Assembly (NCBI GenBank): GCA_002327785.1
Contig: DCUI01000097.1
Span: forward strand, 1 to 31,169
From: Phycisphaerales bacterium UBA2218
GTDB taxonomy: Bacteria > Planctomycetota > Phycisphaerae > Sedimentisphaerales > Anaerobacaceae
Direction: 5' to 3'
DNA length: 31,169 nucleotides
This document shows positions 8,739-16,921 of this stretch, piece after piece. Every line of letters starts with the position of its first letter. Within the stretch, counting starts at the first letter, position 1. The notes beneath the pieces are model-generated. The model ran no database searches. It saw nothing but the letters and a program-made list of their open reading frames with translations, and was not told the DNA's origin. The position numbers and the translations under genes were made by a program.

Positions 8739-10418
8739 CTACGGCGTCACGACACGACGATAGATCCGCACGTCGTCGATCAGGCCGGACCAGAAGCTGC
8801 CCGGAGCCATGTCCTTGCCGCAGCCGATATTCAGCCCCCCGGAACAGTTTGCCAGACTCGACTGCCCATCTTCGGCTGCGAGCGCATCGTCTACATAGAG
8901 CCGGCGATTGGAGCCGTCCCATGTGAATACCACCCGATGCCAGAGACCGTCTGTGATAGGGACACCCGAGATAAGCGGTGATGCTGCAATCCGTCCCGCA
9001 GGTGCCACCAGCTCCGTTGCGAGCGTTCCGTCCAGGGCACCCGCCATCAACCAGTTGGCCCCGTCTTCTTGAGACACTATCGTCTGGCGTGGTACGCCGC
9101 CTTTGACCCAGGCAAGGACGCTGAACGGGCCATCGGCCGGACTCAGGACACTGTTGGCTGTGATCAGCGTCGCCCCATCAAACTGCATCGCTCCCCCGAC
9201 CTTGCCACTGGCGGGCTGCCACGCCGGCGTGCCCATCACGGCGCCGTCGTTGTCTCCCACGGCGTCATATGCAATCAGGCCCTCGTTCTCATCCAGCGTC
9301 CAGTGGGCTATCAGCGTCGAATCGCTCACTTCTTGCCCCCAGGCACTCATCAGAACTTCCAGGTCCGCGGCATCAACCTTGCCATCACCCCATGGCGCAG
9401 GACCGACGTCTGTCGTGGGGTCGTCCTGACCCCAGGATTCAATTAGCCGCGTGAGATCTGCGATGGCCACCTTCCCATCTCCATTGAAATCAAGGATCGG
9501 CGTGATTGGAACTTCATATATGTCCCAGCTTCCGAACCCGCCGGGCCGGTCTGAGATGAAGTAGAGCGTCTTCAGATCGGGCGATACACTCGGAGTGCCT
9601 TCACCGTTGCTGGTGTTGACCGTGGGTCCAAGATTGACCGGTGGACTCCAAGGAGCATCTTGGCTCCGCCGGTTCGTCAGATAGAGGTCATAGGAGCCCA
9701 TGCCGCCCGGGCGGTTGGAACTGAAGAGCAGAGCCAGTCCGTCAGGTGAAAGCCATGTTTCGGCATCGTAGCCACCGCTATTGACCGCGGGTCCCAGATT
9801 GACCGGGGTACCCCAGTTGCTCTCCAGGCCGGAGCGTGTCGACATCCACAGATCGTAGTCCCCAAGACCGCCCGAGCGCTTGGAGGCGAAGAGGAGGCCC
9901 CGACCATCCTCTGAAATACAGGGCGAGACCTCACCCGCAGGGCTGTTGACAATCGCCCCCAAGTTGACGGGCGGCCCCCATGGAAGATCGGTGTTCGACC
10001 GCGTACGCATCCATAGATCGTGATCACCTATGCCGCCGGGACGGTCACCCGCTGTATTCCATGTGTACCAGTCGCTGAAGTACAGCGTCAGGCCATCGGC
10101 TGAAAAACACGGATATGATTCGTTGTAAGGACCATTGATCTCTTGAAGGTTGACAAGCGGCCCCCAGGGTTCGTCCGGGCGTTCGCGCGTACTGCACCAG
10201 ATATCGAAGTAACCAAGTCCGCCGGGGCGGTCCGAGTTGACGTACATCTGGAGGTTATCCGGTGAGATGACAAGCTTCCAGTCCCAAGAGGGAGTATTGA
10301 TCGGCGATCCAAGATTCTGCGGCTCGCCGAAGACAAACTCCCCGGTGGCAGGGCTCGTGCCCATCAACGCAGTCGCCATTGATACCATCAGCAGAGATAC
10401 AACATCAAACCGTTTCAT
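8739..10418 (-). CDS. Secreted PD40 propeller / dockerin-like / LamG protein (copy A)
   Basis: Predicted exported protein of 559 residues. The start is ATG at 10418 rather than the upstream in-frame start at 10463: it follows GAAAGAGAGG closely and begins a signal peptide (core VVSLLMVSMATALMG, cleavage near residue 26). Five PD40 (WD40-like/TolB-type) blades occupy about residues 30-300, each with a core such as LSPDGLALLFSSNRPGGMGS followed by DLW or DIY. Residues about 308-362 are a dockerin-like EF-hand pair (DFNGDGKVAIAD; WGDGKVDAAD) ending WGQEV. Residues about 365-559 are a LamG/concanavalin-like domain ending GSFWSGLIDDVRIYRRVV. The architecture matches the gene at 14336 and, with a different propeller, the gene at 1. 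It is transcribed away from sigma factor 2 (233-nt divergent region), making it a candidate target of that module. Its role in attachment or polysaccharide recognition is inferred from domains only. Confidence 0.85.
   Translation of the reverse strand: MKRFDVVSLLMVSMATALMGTSPATGEFVFGEPQNLGSPINTPSWDWKLVISPDNLQMYVNSDRPGGLGYFDIWCSTRERPDEPWGPLVNLQEINGPYNESYPCFSADGLTLYFSDWYTWNTAGDRPGGIGDHDLWMRTRSNTDLPWGPPVNLGAIVNSPAGEVSPCISEDGRGLLFASKRSGGLGDYDLWMSTRSGLESNWGTPVNLGPAVNSGGYDAETWLSPDGLALLFSSNRPGGMGSYDLYLTNRRSQDAPWSPPVNLGPTVNTSNGEGTPSVSPDLKTLYFISDRPGGFGSWDIYEVPITPILDFNGDGKVAIADLTRLIESWGQDDPTTDVGPAPWGDGKVDAADLEVLMSAWGQEVSDSTLIAHWTLDENEGLIAYDAVGDNDGAVMGTPAWQPASGKVGGAMQFDGATLITANSVLSPADGPFSVLAWVKGGVPRQTIVSQEDGANWLMAGALDGTLATELVAPAGRIAASPLISGVPITDGLWHRVVFTWDGSNRRLYVDDALAAEDGQSSLANCSGGLNIGCGKDMAPGSFWSGLIDDVRIYRRVVTP
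8761..8813. repeat. Dispersed 53-nt near-identical repeat in LamG coding sequence (copy 1)
   Basis: Matches 14358-14410 with one mismatch in 53 positions and in the same orientation. It encodes the LamG tail around the residues GKDMAPGSFWSGL and DDVRIY. Identity at the DNA level over third codon positions suggests recent duplication or gene conversion. Confidence 0.8.
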
Positions 10419-10585
10419 TTCACACCTCTCTTTCGAGCTCAGTAGCCAGAGGACTCGTGCCACGCAGATAGAAACACCGGTCCGTCACACTTTCGATGCC
10501 CCGCCAAGTATCCCCGACGCACTCCGCCGTGGCGAGGCCTCTATATTCCAGTTAGCGGAAAACCGAGACGGACATAACGCGCGCG

Positions 10586-10614
10586 TTGATATTTCTCGGC
10601 AGAAACCGTATGAT
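10586..10614 (+). promoter_or_regulatory. Predicted sigma-70-like promoter of sigma factor 2 / kinase 2
   Basis: TTGATA (10586-10591), a 17-nt spacer, then TATGAT (10609-10614): five of six matches in each box. Transcription would begin near 10621, about 31 nt before the GTG of the sigma gene. It is the best-matching promoter in the window by consensus. Confidence 0.65.
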
Positions 10615-10651
10615 ACTGCTAAGGCCTTGCTACCCTTGGAGTTAGCAGATT

Positions 10652-11266
10652 GTGAACAGTCTGATCGCACAGAGGACACAGCAGTTGCTCACGCTGGCAA
10701 GAAAGGGGGACCAGGGTGCCCTGAACAACCTGTGCGGGCTCTATGTGGAACGAATCCGGCGGATCGCGCGACTCCGCATGGGCCCGCAACTCCGTTCACA
10801 GCTCGAATCGATGGATATAGTCCAGGACGCTCTCTGGGCGGCCATTCATGGCCTGGATGGTTTCGTACACCAGGATGAAGGGGATTTCCTGCGTTGGCTC
10901 TCGATCATTGTCGAGAATACCATTCGTGACAACATCGACAGGATTCATGCCGGTAAACGTGATGTTCGGAAGCAGGTTTCACTTGATAGCACGGTTGTCC
11001 GGACCGACGAAAGGCGACTTCCCCCTCGTCATCCTGTGAGCACGACGACCCCCAGTCTCCTTGTGGCCAGAAGCGAAGAGCTCGACAGGCTCGAACGGGC
11101 GATGGATCAACTCAAGGATGAGTATCGCCAAGTCATCCTACTGGCCAAGATCGAGGGCCTGTCATACGCGCAGGTCGGACGAAGGCTTGGGAAGACAGCC
11201 GATGCTGTTGGCATGCTGCTTTCCCGTGCCATGGTTGCACTCACCGACGCATTTGAGGCATTGTGA
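10652..11266 (+). CDS. ECF-type RNA polymerase sigma factor 2
   Basis: 204-residue sigma-70 family factor with regions 2 and 4. Region 2 is about residues 25-105 (LCGLYVERIRRIARLRMG, MDIVQDALWAAIHGLDGF, FLRWLSIIVENTIRDNIDR); region 4 is about 140-200 (LDRLERAMDQLKDEYRQVI, then LSYAQVGRRLGKTADAVGM as the helix-turn-helix). Start is GTG at 10652 with TGGAG about 10 nt upstream. Its stop overlaps the kinase start as TGATG, so the two proteins are likely translationally coupled. It belongs to a different sigma subgroup from factor 1 and from factors 3 and 4. No anti-sigma protein is encoded beside it; control by the coupled kinase is the most economical inference. Confidence 0.92.
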   Translation: MNSLIAQRTQQLLTLARKGDQGALNNLCGLYVERIRRIARLRMGPQLRSQLESMDIVQDALWAAIHGLDGFVHQDEGDFLRWLSIIVENTIRDNIDRIHAGKRDVRKQVSLDSTVVRTDERRLPPRHPVSTTTPSLLVARSEELDRLERAMDQLKDEYRQVILLAKIEGLSYAQVGRRLGKTADAVGMLLSRAMVALTDAFEAL

Positions 11267-14226
11267 TGGGCGGAGAACTCGACGATCATCCCGATCAGCG
11301 TGTCAGTGATGCTGCCCGGCAGTACGCCCAGGCGTACTTGGAGGGCCAAGCCCCCGATCTGGATACATTCCTCCGGCAGTTTCCTGGCCTGGAGAGGGAT
11401 ATTCGCGGAAAGATCGAGAGTTTTCAGAAGATTGATTCCCTCTTCCAGAACCTGCGGCATATTGACGAAAGCGATCTGGCAGCCGCAGACAATCTCGTTG
11501 ACAGTACCGTCGGGCACTTTCGAATCAGCGAAGTCATCGGCCACGGGGGAATGGGTGTCGTCTACAAGGCTCATGACAGCAGGCTTGACCGAGTCGTTGC
11601 GGTCAAGACAGTGCCGGCCCATCTGCTCGAAGACTGTGCGATTCGGGAGCGGTTCCGCCGGGAGGCCAAGATCCTCGCGGCTCTGAGCCACCCCCACATT
11701 GGCGTTATTCATGATATTCTCGACCAGACCGACGGGACCACTTACCTGATTCTCGAATACGTCCCCGGACAGACCCTGGCCGAACACATCGCGGATGGTC
11801 GGCTGCCAGTGAAGGAGACCCTTTCAATCGCTCTGCAGATCGCAGAGGCCCTGGCAGCGGCGTATGAGAAGGGCATCGTTCACCGGGACCTCAAACCCAG
11901 TAACATCAAGATCACCCCGGACGGCAACGTCAAGGTCCTCGACTTCGGTATCGCCAAGACGCGTGTCCTTGCCTCGGCCGCAGGTGTGGACCTCATGCAG
12001 GAGGGTCAGCCCACCGAGACCATCGCCCAGCCGGGCCACCTGATCGGCACGCCCGCCTACATGAGTCCCGAACAGGCAAGGGGAAAGCCCACCGACCATC
12101 GCGCCGACATCTGGTCGTTTGGCTGTGTCCTGTACGAAATGCTCACCGGTACGGTTGCTTTTGAAGGGGAAACCATCTCCGACACGATTGCCCGCGTGAT
12201 CGAGCGTGCCCCCGATTGGGACCGCCTGCCGTCTGACCTGCCCGTCAACATTCGGGTTCTGCTGCGGCGATGCTTCGAGAAAGACGCACACAACAGACTG
12301 CAGCATATTGGCGATGCGGCCCTCGAAATCCGTGAGACGCTGAGTGCGCCCACGACGGCCCCGCCAGTAACTACCCCCTCCGTTCTCCCCACGCCGGACT
12401 TCATGGCCAGAGCGAGATCACAGAGAAGAGTGATAGTACGCGCCGCATCGATCATCCTTGCCTTATCCGCCGTGGCGACCTGGTTCGCTCTGCAGTACCA
12501 TAGCCAGCCTCCTTCGGGAGAAGTAAGACTGGTAGTGCTTCCATTTGAAAACCTGGGGTCCGTCGAGGACGAGTATTTCGCTGCCGGCATTACCGACTCG
12601 ATTACCGCCCGCTTGGCCACCATTCACGGCCTGGCTGTCATCTCTCGTCAAAGCGCAATCCAGTACAAGAGAAGTGAAAAGAACGCCCGACAAATAGCCA
12701 ATGAGCTGCGGGTCGAGTACGTTCTGGAAGGAACGGTCCAGCGTGAACGGCCCGCCGATCCAACGAGCCGCGTGCGAATAATACCTCAACTGATCAAGGC
12801 TGCTGACGACGCACATGTGTGGGCACAAGTCTACGATGATGACATGAGCGAAGTCTTCCGCGTACAGTCCGACATGGCGGAGCGCGTGGCCCAGGCACTG
12901 GATATCAAGCTGCTTGACCCGGAACGCCGGATGCTTCAGTCCACGCCCACAGACAACATAGAGGCCTACGACTATTACCTGCGTGGCAACGAATACCACC
13001 ATCGAAGTCATCTCGAGAACGATCTCAGGATAGCCATTTCAATGTATGAGAACTCCGTCAAGCTCGACCCGAAGTTTACGCTGGCCTACACTCAGCTATC
13101 GAGAGCACACGCACTAACATACTGGCTTTACTACGATCGCAGTGAACAGCGTCTGGCAATGGCGAAGGAGGCAGCGGATACAGCCTCGCGGCTTGAGCCT
13201 GACTTGCCGGAAACCCATCTCGCTTTGGGGGTATACTACTACTGGTGCCATCTCGATTACGACCGGGCCATGGAGGAGTTCGTCGTCGCACAGAAGAGCC
13301 TACCTAATGTCAGTGAACTGCCGGAGTTTGTCGGCTACGTTCAAAGACGCCAGGGGAAACAGACACAAGCCCTGGCCAATCTGAAGAAGGCCCTGGATCT
13401 TGATCCAAGGTCCAACGTGTTGGCCTTTGAGGTGGCGCGGACGCTCGTCTTTCTGCGCAACTATCGGGGCGCAGAAGGTTACTATGAACGAGCCATCGCG
13501 CTAAGGCCCGACTGGCCCTATTCATGTTGTCATAAGGCATGGCTCTATGTACTTTGGGAAGGCAACACCGAGAAGGCCCGCGCCATTGTCGAGAGCGCGC
13601 TGCACGGTCTCAGTTCGCCGGAGGATTCTTCGATCGTTGACTTGCTGGTCACCCTTGATGTCTATGACGGGAATTACCGGCAGGCTCTGGACCGACTCTC
13701 TTCGAGACCGGAAGACATGGATGACCAGTATCGCTACATCCCCAAAGCTCTGCGGCTTGCAGGAATCTACAGATTCATGGATGAGAACGAATTGGCGGAG
13801 AAACACTACGATGAGGCTCGAAACATGCTGGAAGCCAGAATTAACGAACAGCCTGAAGATGGGAGGCTGCACAGCGCTCTGGGAATCGCCTACGCCGCTC
13901 TGGGTCGTAGAGAAGAGGCCATCCAGGAGGGAAAGGCGGGGATGGACTTGCTTCCTGTGGACAGGGAGGCATGGCGAGGCCTCAATCGGGTCGAGGATTT
14001 GGCCATAATCTACGTAATGATCGGCGAATTCGACTTGGCAGTCGAGCGGATCGAGTTCCTGTTGTCCCTGCCGGGCGAACTGTCGGTCCCCTTGCTCCGA
14101 CGTGATCCCACCTGGGCCCCGCTGCGCAACCATCCCCGCTTCAAGAGACTCTTGGAGACAGAGAATCAGTCCGGCACGCCTGGACAAAAAGAATCCAGTC
14201 TGGCCGACGACACTTCAGGATCTTGA
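11266..14226 (+). CDS. Membrane Ser/Thr protein kinase with TolB-like and TPR domains (kinase 2)
   Basis: 986 residues from the ATG at 11266, which overlaps the sigma stop (TGATG); a GTG at 11263 would add one residue. Residues 1-75 form a helical lead. Catalytic domain about 85-358: GHGGMGVVY (92-100), lysine in VAVKTV (114), HRDLKPSN (206-213), DFG (226-228), GTPAYMSPEQ. All key residues are present. One transmembrane helix, about 390-409. Residues about 420-560 resemble the TolB-like domain often placed before TPRs in bacterial regulators (VLPFENLGSVEDEYFAAGITDSI is split by this description: VLPFENLG, then FAAGITDSI). TPR-type helical repeats run from about 565 to 955 (LDPRSNVLAFEVA, ALRPDWPYSC). 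Topology predicts the catalytic domain inside and the repeats outside. It probably signals to sigma factor 2; the ligand is unknown. Confidence 0.93.
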   Translation: MGGELDDHPDQRVSDAARQYAQAYLEGQAPDLDTFLRQFPGLERDIRGKIESFQKIDSLFQNLRHIDESDLAAADNLVDSTVGHFRISEVIGHGGMGVVYKAHDSRLDRVVAVKTVPAHLLEDCAIRERFRREAKILAALSHPHIGVIHDILDQTDGTTYLILEYVPGQTLAEHIADGRLPVKETLSIALQIAEALAAAYEKGIVHRDLKPSNIKITPDGNVKVLDFGIAKTRVLASAAGVDLMQEGQPTETIAQPGHLIGTPAYMSPEQARGKPTDHRADIWSFGCVLYEMLTGTVAFEGETISDTIARVIERAPDWDRLPSDLPVNIRVLLRRCFEKDAHNRLQHIGDAALEIRETLSAPTTAPPVTTPSVLPTPDFMARARSQRRVIVRAASIILALSAVATWFALQYHSQPPSGEVRLVVLPFENLGSVEDEYFAAGITDSITARLATIHGLAVISRQSAIQYKRSEKNARQIANELRVEYVLEGTVQRERPADPTSRVRIIPQLIKAADDAHVWAQVYDDDMSEVFRVQSDMAERVAQALDIKLLDPERRMLQSTPTDNIEAYDYYLRGNEYHHRSHLENDLRIAISMYENSVKLDPKFTLAYTQLSRAHALTYWLYYDRSEQRLAMAKEAADTASRLEPDLPETHLALGVYYYWCHLDYDRAMEEFVVAQKSLPNVSELPEFVGYVQRRQGKQTQALANLKKALDLDPRSNVLAFEVARTLVFLRNYRGAEGYYERAIALRPDWPYSCCHKAWLYVLWEGNTEKARAIVESALHGLSSPEDSSIVDLLVTLDVYDGNYRQALDRLSSRPEDMDDQYRYIPKALRLAGIYRFMDENELAEKHYDEARNMLEARINEQPEDGRLHSALGIAYAALGRREEAIQEGKAGMDLLPVDREAWRGLNRVEDLAIIYVMIGEFDLAVERIEFLLSLPGELSVPLLRRDPTWAPLRNHPRFKRLLETENQSGTPGQKESSLADDTSGS

Positions 14227-14278
14227 ATCAACTTGCCGTTAACACCTCAGAGTAGTACAGAACTGCAGAGAACTGGAA

Positions 14279-14307
14279 GGGCTGGTCCCGGCGCTGGCAA
14301 CCAGCCC
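14279..14307. terminator. Bidirectional hairpin between convergent genes
   Basis: Perfect 8-bp stem GGGCTGGT (14279-14286) with ACCAGCCC (14300-14307) and a 13-nt loop, lying between kinase 2 (stop at 14226, plus) and the LamG gene (stop at 14336, minus). Its position fits a shared terminator, though neither side has a long T run. Confidence 0.55.
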
Positions 14308-14335
14308 ATCTCCTTCACCATGATAGTCTATCTTT

Positions 14336-16003
14336 CTACGGCTCCACCACACGGTAGTAGATCCGCACGTCGTCCATCAGGCCGGACCAGAAGCTGCCCG
14401 GAGCCATGTCTTTTCCGCAGCCGATCTGCAGACCACCGGCGCAGGCTGCCAGTCCCGACTGTGTGTCTTCGGCGACCAGCACGCCATCTGCATAAAGGCT
14501 TCTATTACTGCCATCCCACGCAAAGCCTACACGATGCCAGACGCCGTCGGTTATGATCGCGTCAGAGTACAATAGCCTGGCAGATCGACCGCCGCTCGTC
14601 AGTTCGGTCATCAGGAAGCCAGACGCATCGGCCATTAGCCAATTCACTCCCCCGACCTGTGAAAGGATCGTCTGGCTGGGCGTCCCTCCCTTGACCCACA
14701 CGAACACGCTGAAGGGACTTTCGGACGGATCACAAACGTACTCCACGGTGACACAGTCGTCCACACCGTCGAGTTCCAGGGCTCCGCCGAGCTTGCCGCC
14801 GGCGGGCTGCCACACAGGATCGCCGACTGCCACGCCATCGCTTGTTCCGGCACTGTCGAAGGCGATGATTCCTTCGGCCTCATCCAACTTCCAATGACCG
14901 ATCAGGAAGGGACTGGGGATCTCCTGGCCCCAGTAGCTCATCAAGACGTCCAGATCGGCTCGATCGACAATGCCGTCGCCCCAGGCGAACGGACCGATGT
15001 CACACAACGGATCGTCCGTGCCCCATGCTTCGATCAATTGCAGGAGGTCCTGCACATCCACGATCTCGTCGCCGTTGAAGTCGACCACCGGGCTGATCGA
15101 GACCTGCCATATGTCGAATGGGCCGAAGCCACCGGGCCGGTCGGAGTGAAAATAGAGGAGGGAACCCTCGTGGGAAATACTCGGGCCGCACTCCCAGAAC
15201 GGAGTGTTCACCGGTGGCCCGAGATGGATGGGCTCTTTCCATGCGTCGCCTATCGTGGCCCGCGTCGTGAGCCACAGGTCGGGGCCGCCAAATGTGCCGG
15301 GCCGGCTTGACCGAAAGAATAGGGCCAGGCCGTCTGATGACAGGTTCGGCCGGGCATCGTCAGCCTCGCTATTGACGGGTGCCCCGAGGTCCTCGGCTGC
15401 GCCCCATGGATCATTCTTCGTTGTGCGCTTCGCCATCCAGATGTCAATGCCACCCCGGCCACCAAGTCGGGATGAACACCACAGGAGGGTGCAGCCGTCC
15501 GGGGAGAGGCTAGGCTGGTGCTCATCTGCCGCACTGTTGATCGTCGAACCGAGATTCACGGGCGTACCCCAGTCGTCGCCTTTCGCCCTCCGGGTCGTTA
15601 GCCACAGGTCCGCCCCCCCGAATCCGTCAGGCCGAGTCGAGCAGAAATACAGTGAAAGGCCATCCTGGGAGATGGTCGAAAACCACTCCGTGCCGGAGGA
15701 GTTGATTTTGGCGCCCAGATTCGTCGGTTCCCCCCAGGGGTCCTCCTTGCCGGCTCGTGTGCTTACCCAGAGGTCGGCGTCGCCGTATCCACCGGAACGA
15801 TAGGAGGCAAAGTACAACTCCAAGCCGTCGGCGGAGAGATTGGGACAACCGGCGGGATTGATCGTCGGGCTCAGATGGACCGCCTCGCCCAAGACGAAAT
15901 CGGACCGTGCCGGCACCGCCAGCCATGTGTGGCTAATGATCGGGACAGCCATGCATACAACCAGTAGAGGCCTGGAAAACGCTGGTTTCTCTCCTACAAG
16001 CAT
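14336..16003 (-). CDS. Secreted PD40 propeller / dockerin-like / LamG protein (copy B)
   Basis: 555-residue predicted exported protein. ATG at 16003 has AGGAG 7 nt upstream; the N-terminus carries a signal sequence with core PLLVVCMAVPIISHTWLAV, cleaved near residue 33. Five PD40 blades (about 45-300) have cores such as LSADGLELYFASYRSGG followed by DLWVSTR. The dockerin-like pair at about 306-360 has an altered first loop, DFNGDEIVDVQD, in which the usual glycine at position 6 is glutamate; the second loop is WGDGIVDRAD. The LamG domain (about 365-555) ends GSFWSGLMDDVRIYYRVV. Closely related to the gene at 8739; part of the LamG coding sequence is almost identical at DNA level. It lies downstream of the small secreted protein gene on the same strand, behind a strong hairpin, and converges with kinase 2. 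A role in cell-surface adhesion or carbohydrate binding is an inference. Confidence 0.85.
   Translation of the reverse strand: MLVGEKPAFSRPLLVVCMAVPIISHTWLAVPARSDFVLGEAVHLSPTINPAGCPNLSADGLELYFASYRSGGYGDADLWVSTRAGKEDPWGEPTNLGAKINSSGTEWFSTISQDGLSLYFCSTRPDGFGGADLWLTTRRAKGDDWGTPVNLGSTINSAADEHQPSLSPDGCTLLWCSSRLGGRGGIDIWMAKRTTKNDPWGAAEDLGAPVNSEADDARPNLSSDGLALFFRSSRPGTFGGPDLWLTTRATIGDAWKEPIHLGPPVNTPFWECGPSISHEGSLLYFHSDRPGGFGPFDIWQVSISPVVDFNGDEIVDVQDLLQLIEAWGTDDPLCDIGPFAWGDGIVDRADLDVLMSYWGQEIPSPFLIGHWKLDEAEGIIAFDSAGTSDGVAVGDPVWQPAGGKLGGALELDGVDDCVTVEYVCDPSESPFSVFVWVKGGTPSQTILSQVGGVNWLMADASGFLMTELTSGGRSARLLYSDAIITDGVWHRVGFAWDGSNRSLYADGVLVAEDTQSGLAACAGGLQIGCGKDMAPGSFWSGLMDDVRIYYRVVEP
14358..14410. repeat. 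Dispersed 53-nt near-identical repeat in LamG coding sequence (copy 2)
   Basis: Matches 8761-8813 in the same orientation with a single mismatch (C here, G there). The corresponding part of the related gene at 1 falls just outside the left window edge, so a third copy there cannot be tested. Confidence 0.8.
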
Positions 16004-16126
16004 GATTGTGCTCCTATCTTGGTCTCAGTCCACTGCGTTCGATCAGTACCATGCAGACAACCTGCCCAGATACTGTCATCACCGTCCATTTGCTTCATGC
16101 AAACACCATCGGATGCTCGCTCGAGC

Positions 16127-16152
16127 ACCGGCAGAGCGGTGGCTCTGCCGGT
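16127..16152 (-). terminator. Strong hairpin after the small secreted protein gene
   Basis: Perfect 10-bp stem ACCGGCAGAG (16127-16136) with CTCTGCCGGT (16143-16152) and a 6-nt loop, beginning 16 nt beyond the stop at 16169 on the minus strand. No U tract follows, so it may act as a weak terminator or as a stabilising 3-prime structure between this gene and the LamG gene. Confidence 0.55.
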
Positions 16153-16168
16153 ATTCGTGGCGTTTGGC

Positions 16169-16684
16169 TCAGTACGTGATCGTGCCGGCGCCCCAGTAGC
16201 TGCTGGTCAGGCTGACTGGATTGCCCTCCTCGTTTACTTCTTGATTCAGGATAGTGTAATCGAAACTGAACCCGCCGCTGATGTTCTCAAACCGCCCGGT
16301 CCCGCCTGTGAAGGTAACCGTCGTGTGCTGCGTGCCGAACTCCTCGACTGAATCCCACTCGATGGTATCGCCAGTTGTATAGGTGCATAGGCCGCTGCCC
16401 TCGGAGTCGAATGTATCAAGGTACAAAACCCCGCTTCCGATGTTTGTGCTCCAGCCCTCGGTACATAATTGAGACGCCTTCGACGTCCAGGGCACGAACG
16501 GTCGCCCTTCTTCATCGATGCCCATTTGCGACCAGTCAACAGTAGCTGTCATATCGCCGTGGATCATTAACGGACGCTCTACTGGCGTGTCCTCGTCATT
16601 GGCCATAATCTTTCCGCCGGTAACAAGCCACAATGCAGTTAAACTCATCAATCCCGCGACCATCATTTTCTTTTTCGTTGACAT
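16169..16684 (-). CDS. Small secreted protein of unknown function
   Basis: 171 residues from ATG at 16684, chosen over the in-frame start at 16702 because AGGAG lies 7 nt upstream of it and because it gives a classic signal peptide (STKKK, then core MVAGLMSLTALWLV, cleavage near residue 28 at IMAN). The mature part is acidic and beta-rich, with two cysteines (QLCTEGW and GLCTYTT) that could pair outside the cytoplasm. The segment VTFTGGTGRFENISGGFSF resembles the GGTGRFxxxxG motif found in many small secreted beta-barrel proteins related to allene-oxide-cyclase-like folds; that link is suggestive only. The gene diverges from sigma-like factor 3, so it may be a direct target of that module. 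No function is assigned. Confidence 0.75.
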   Translation of the reverse strand: MSTKKKMMVAGLMSLTALWLVTGGKIMANDEDTPVERPLMIHGDMTATVDWSQMGIDEEGRPFVPWTSKASQLCTEGWSTNIGSGVLYLDTFDSEGSGLCTYTTGDTIEWDSVEEFGTQHTTVTFTGGTGRFENISGGFSFDYTILNQEVNEEGNPVSLTSSYWGAGTITY

Positions 16685-16846
16685 GATTTTGCTCCTTTCC
16701 AATGTCGGTTTACCCCTGTCGTATGGAATCCTGTGGCCGTCGCCTCTGACGACCTGTTCTCATGTAGTGCTCCGTAAGGACGGGGCGAGTTTTGCTCGCT
16801 GCGTCGAGGTTTTCTTCCGTCGAGATAGAAAGAATCCCGCGGAGGG

Positions 16847-16875
16847 TTCAACGACAGGGCCCCACACGCTATCAT
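16847..16875 (+). promoter_or_regulatory. Predicted promoter of sigma-like factor 3 / kinase 3
   Basis: TTCAAC (16847-16852), 17-nt spacer, TATCAT (16870-16875). The -10 matches consensus at five of six, the -35 weakly. The 29-nt element aligns without gaps to the one before sigma-like factor 4 (24534-24562) with 17 identical positions, including TTCnnCGACA at the upstream end, so it may be recognised by a dedicated sigma factor. Confidence 0.45.
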
Positions 16876-16921
16876 AGACGGCGTGGCATCGACGCAATCC
16901 AGTAGCTCGATGGGGCACAGA

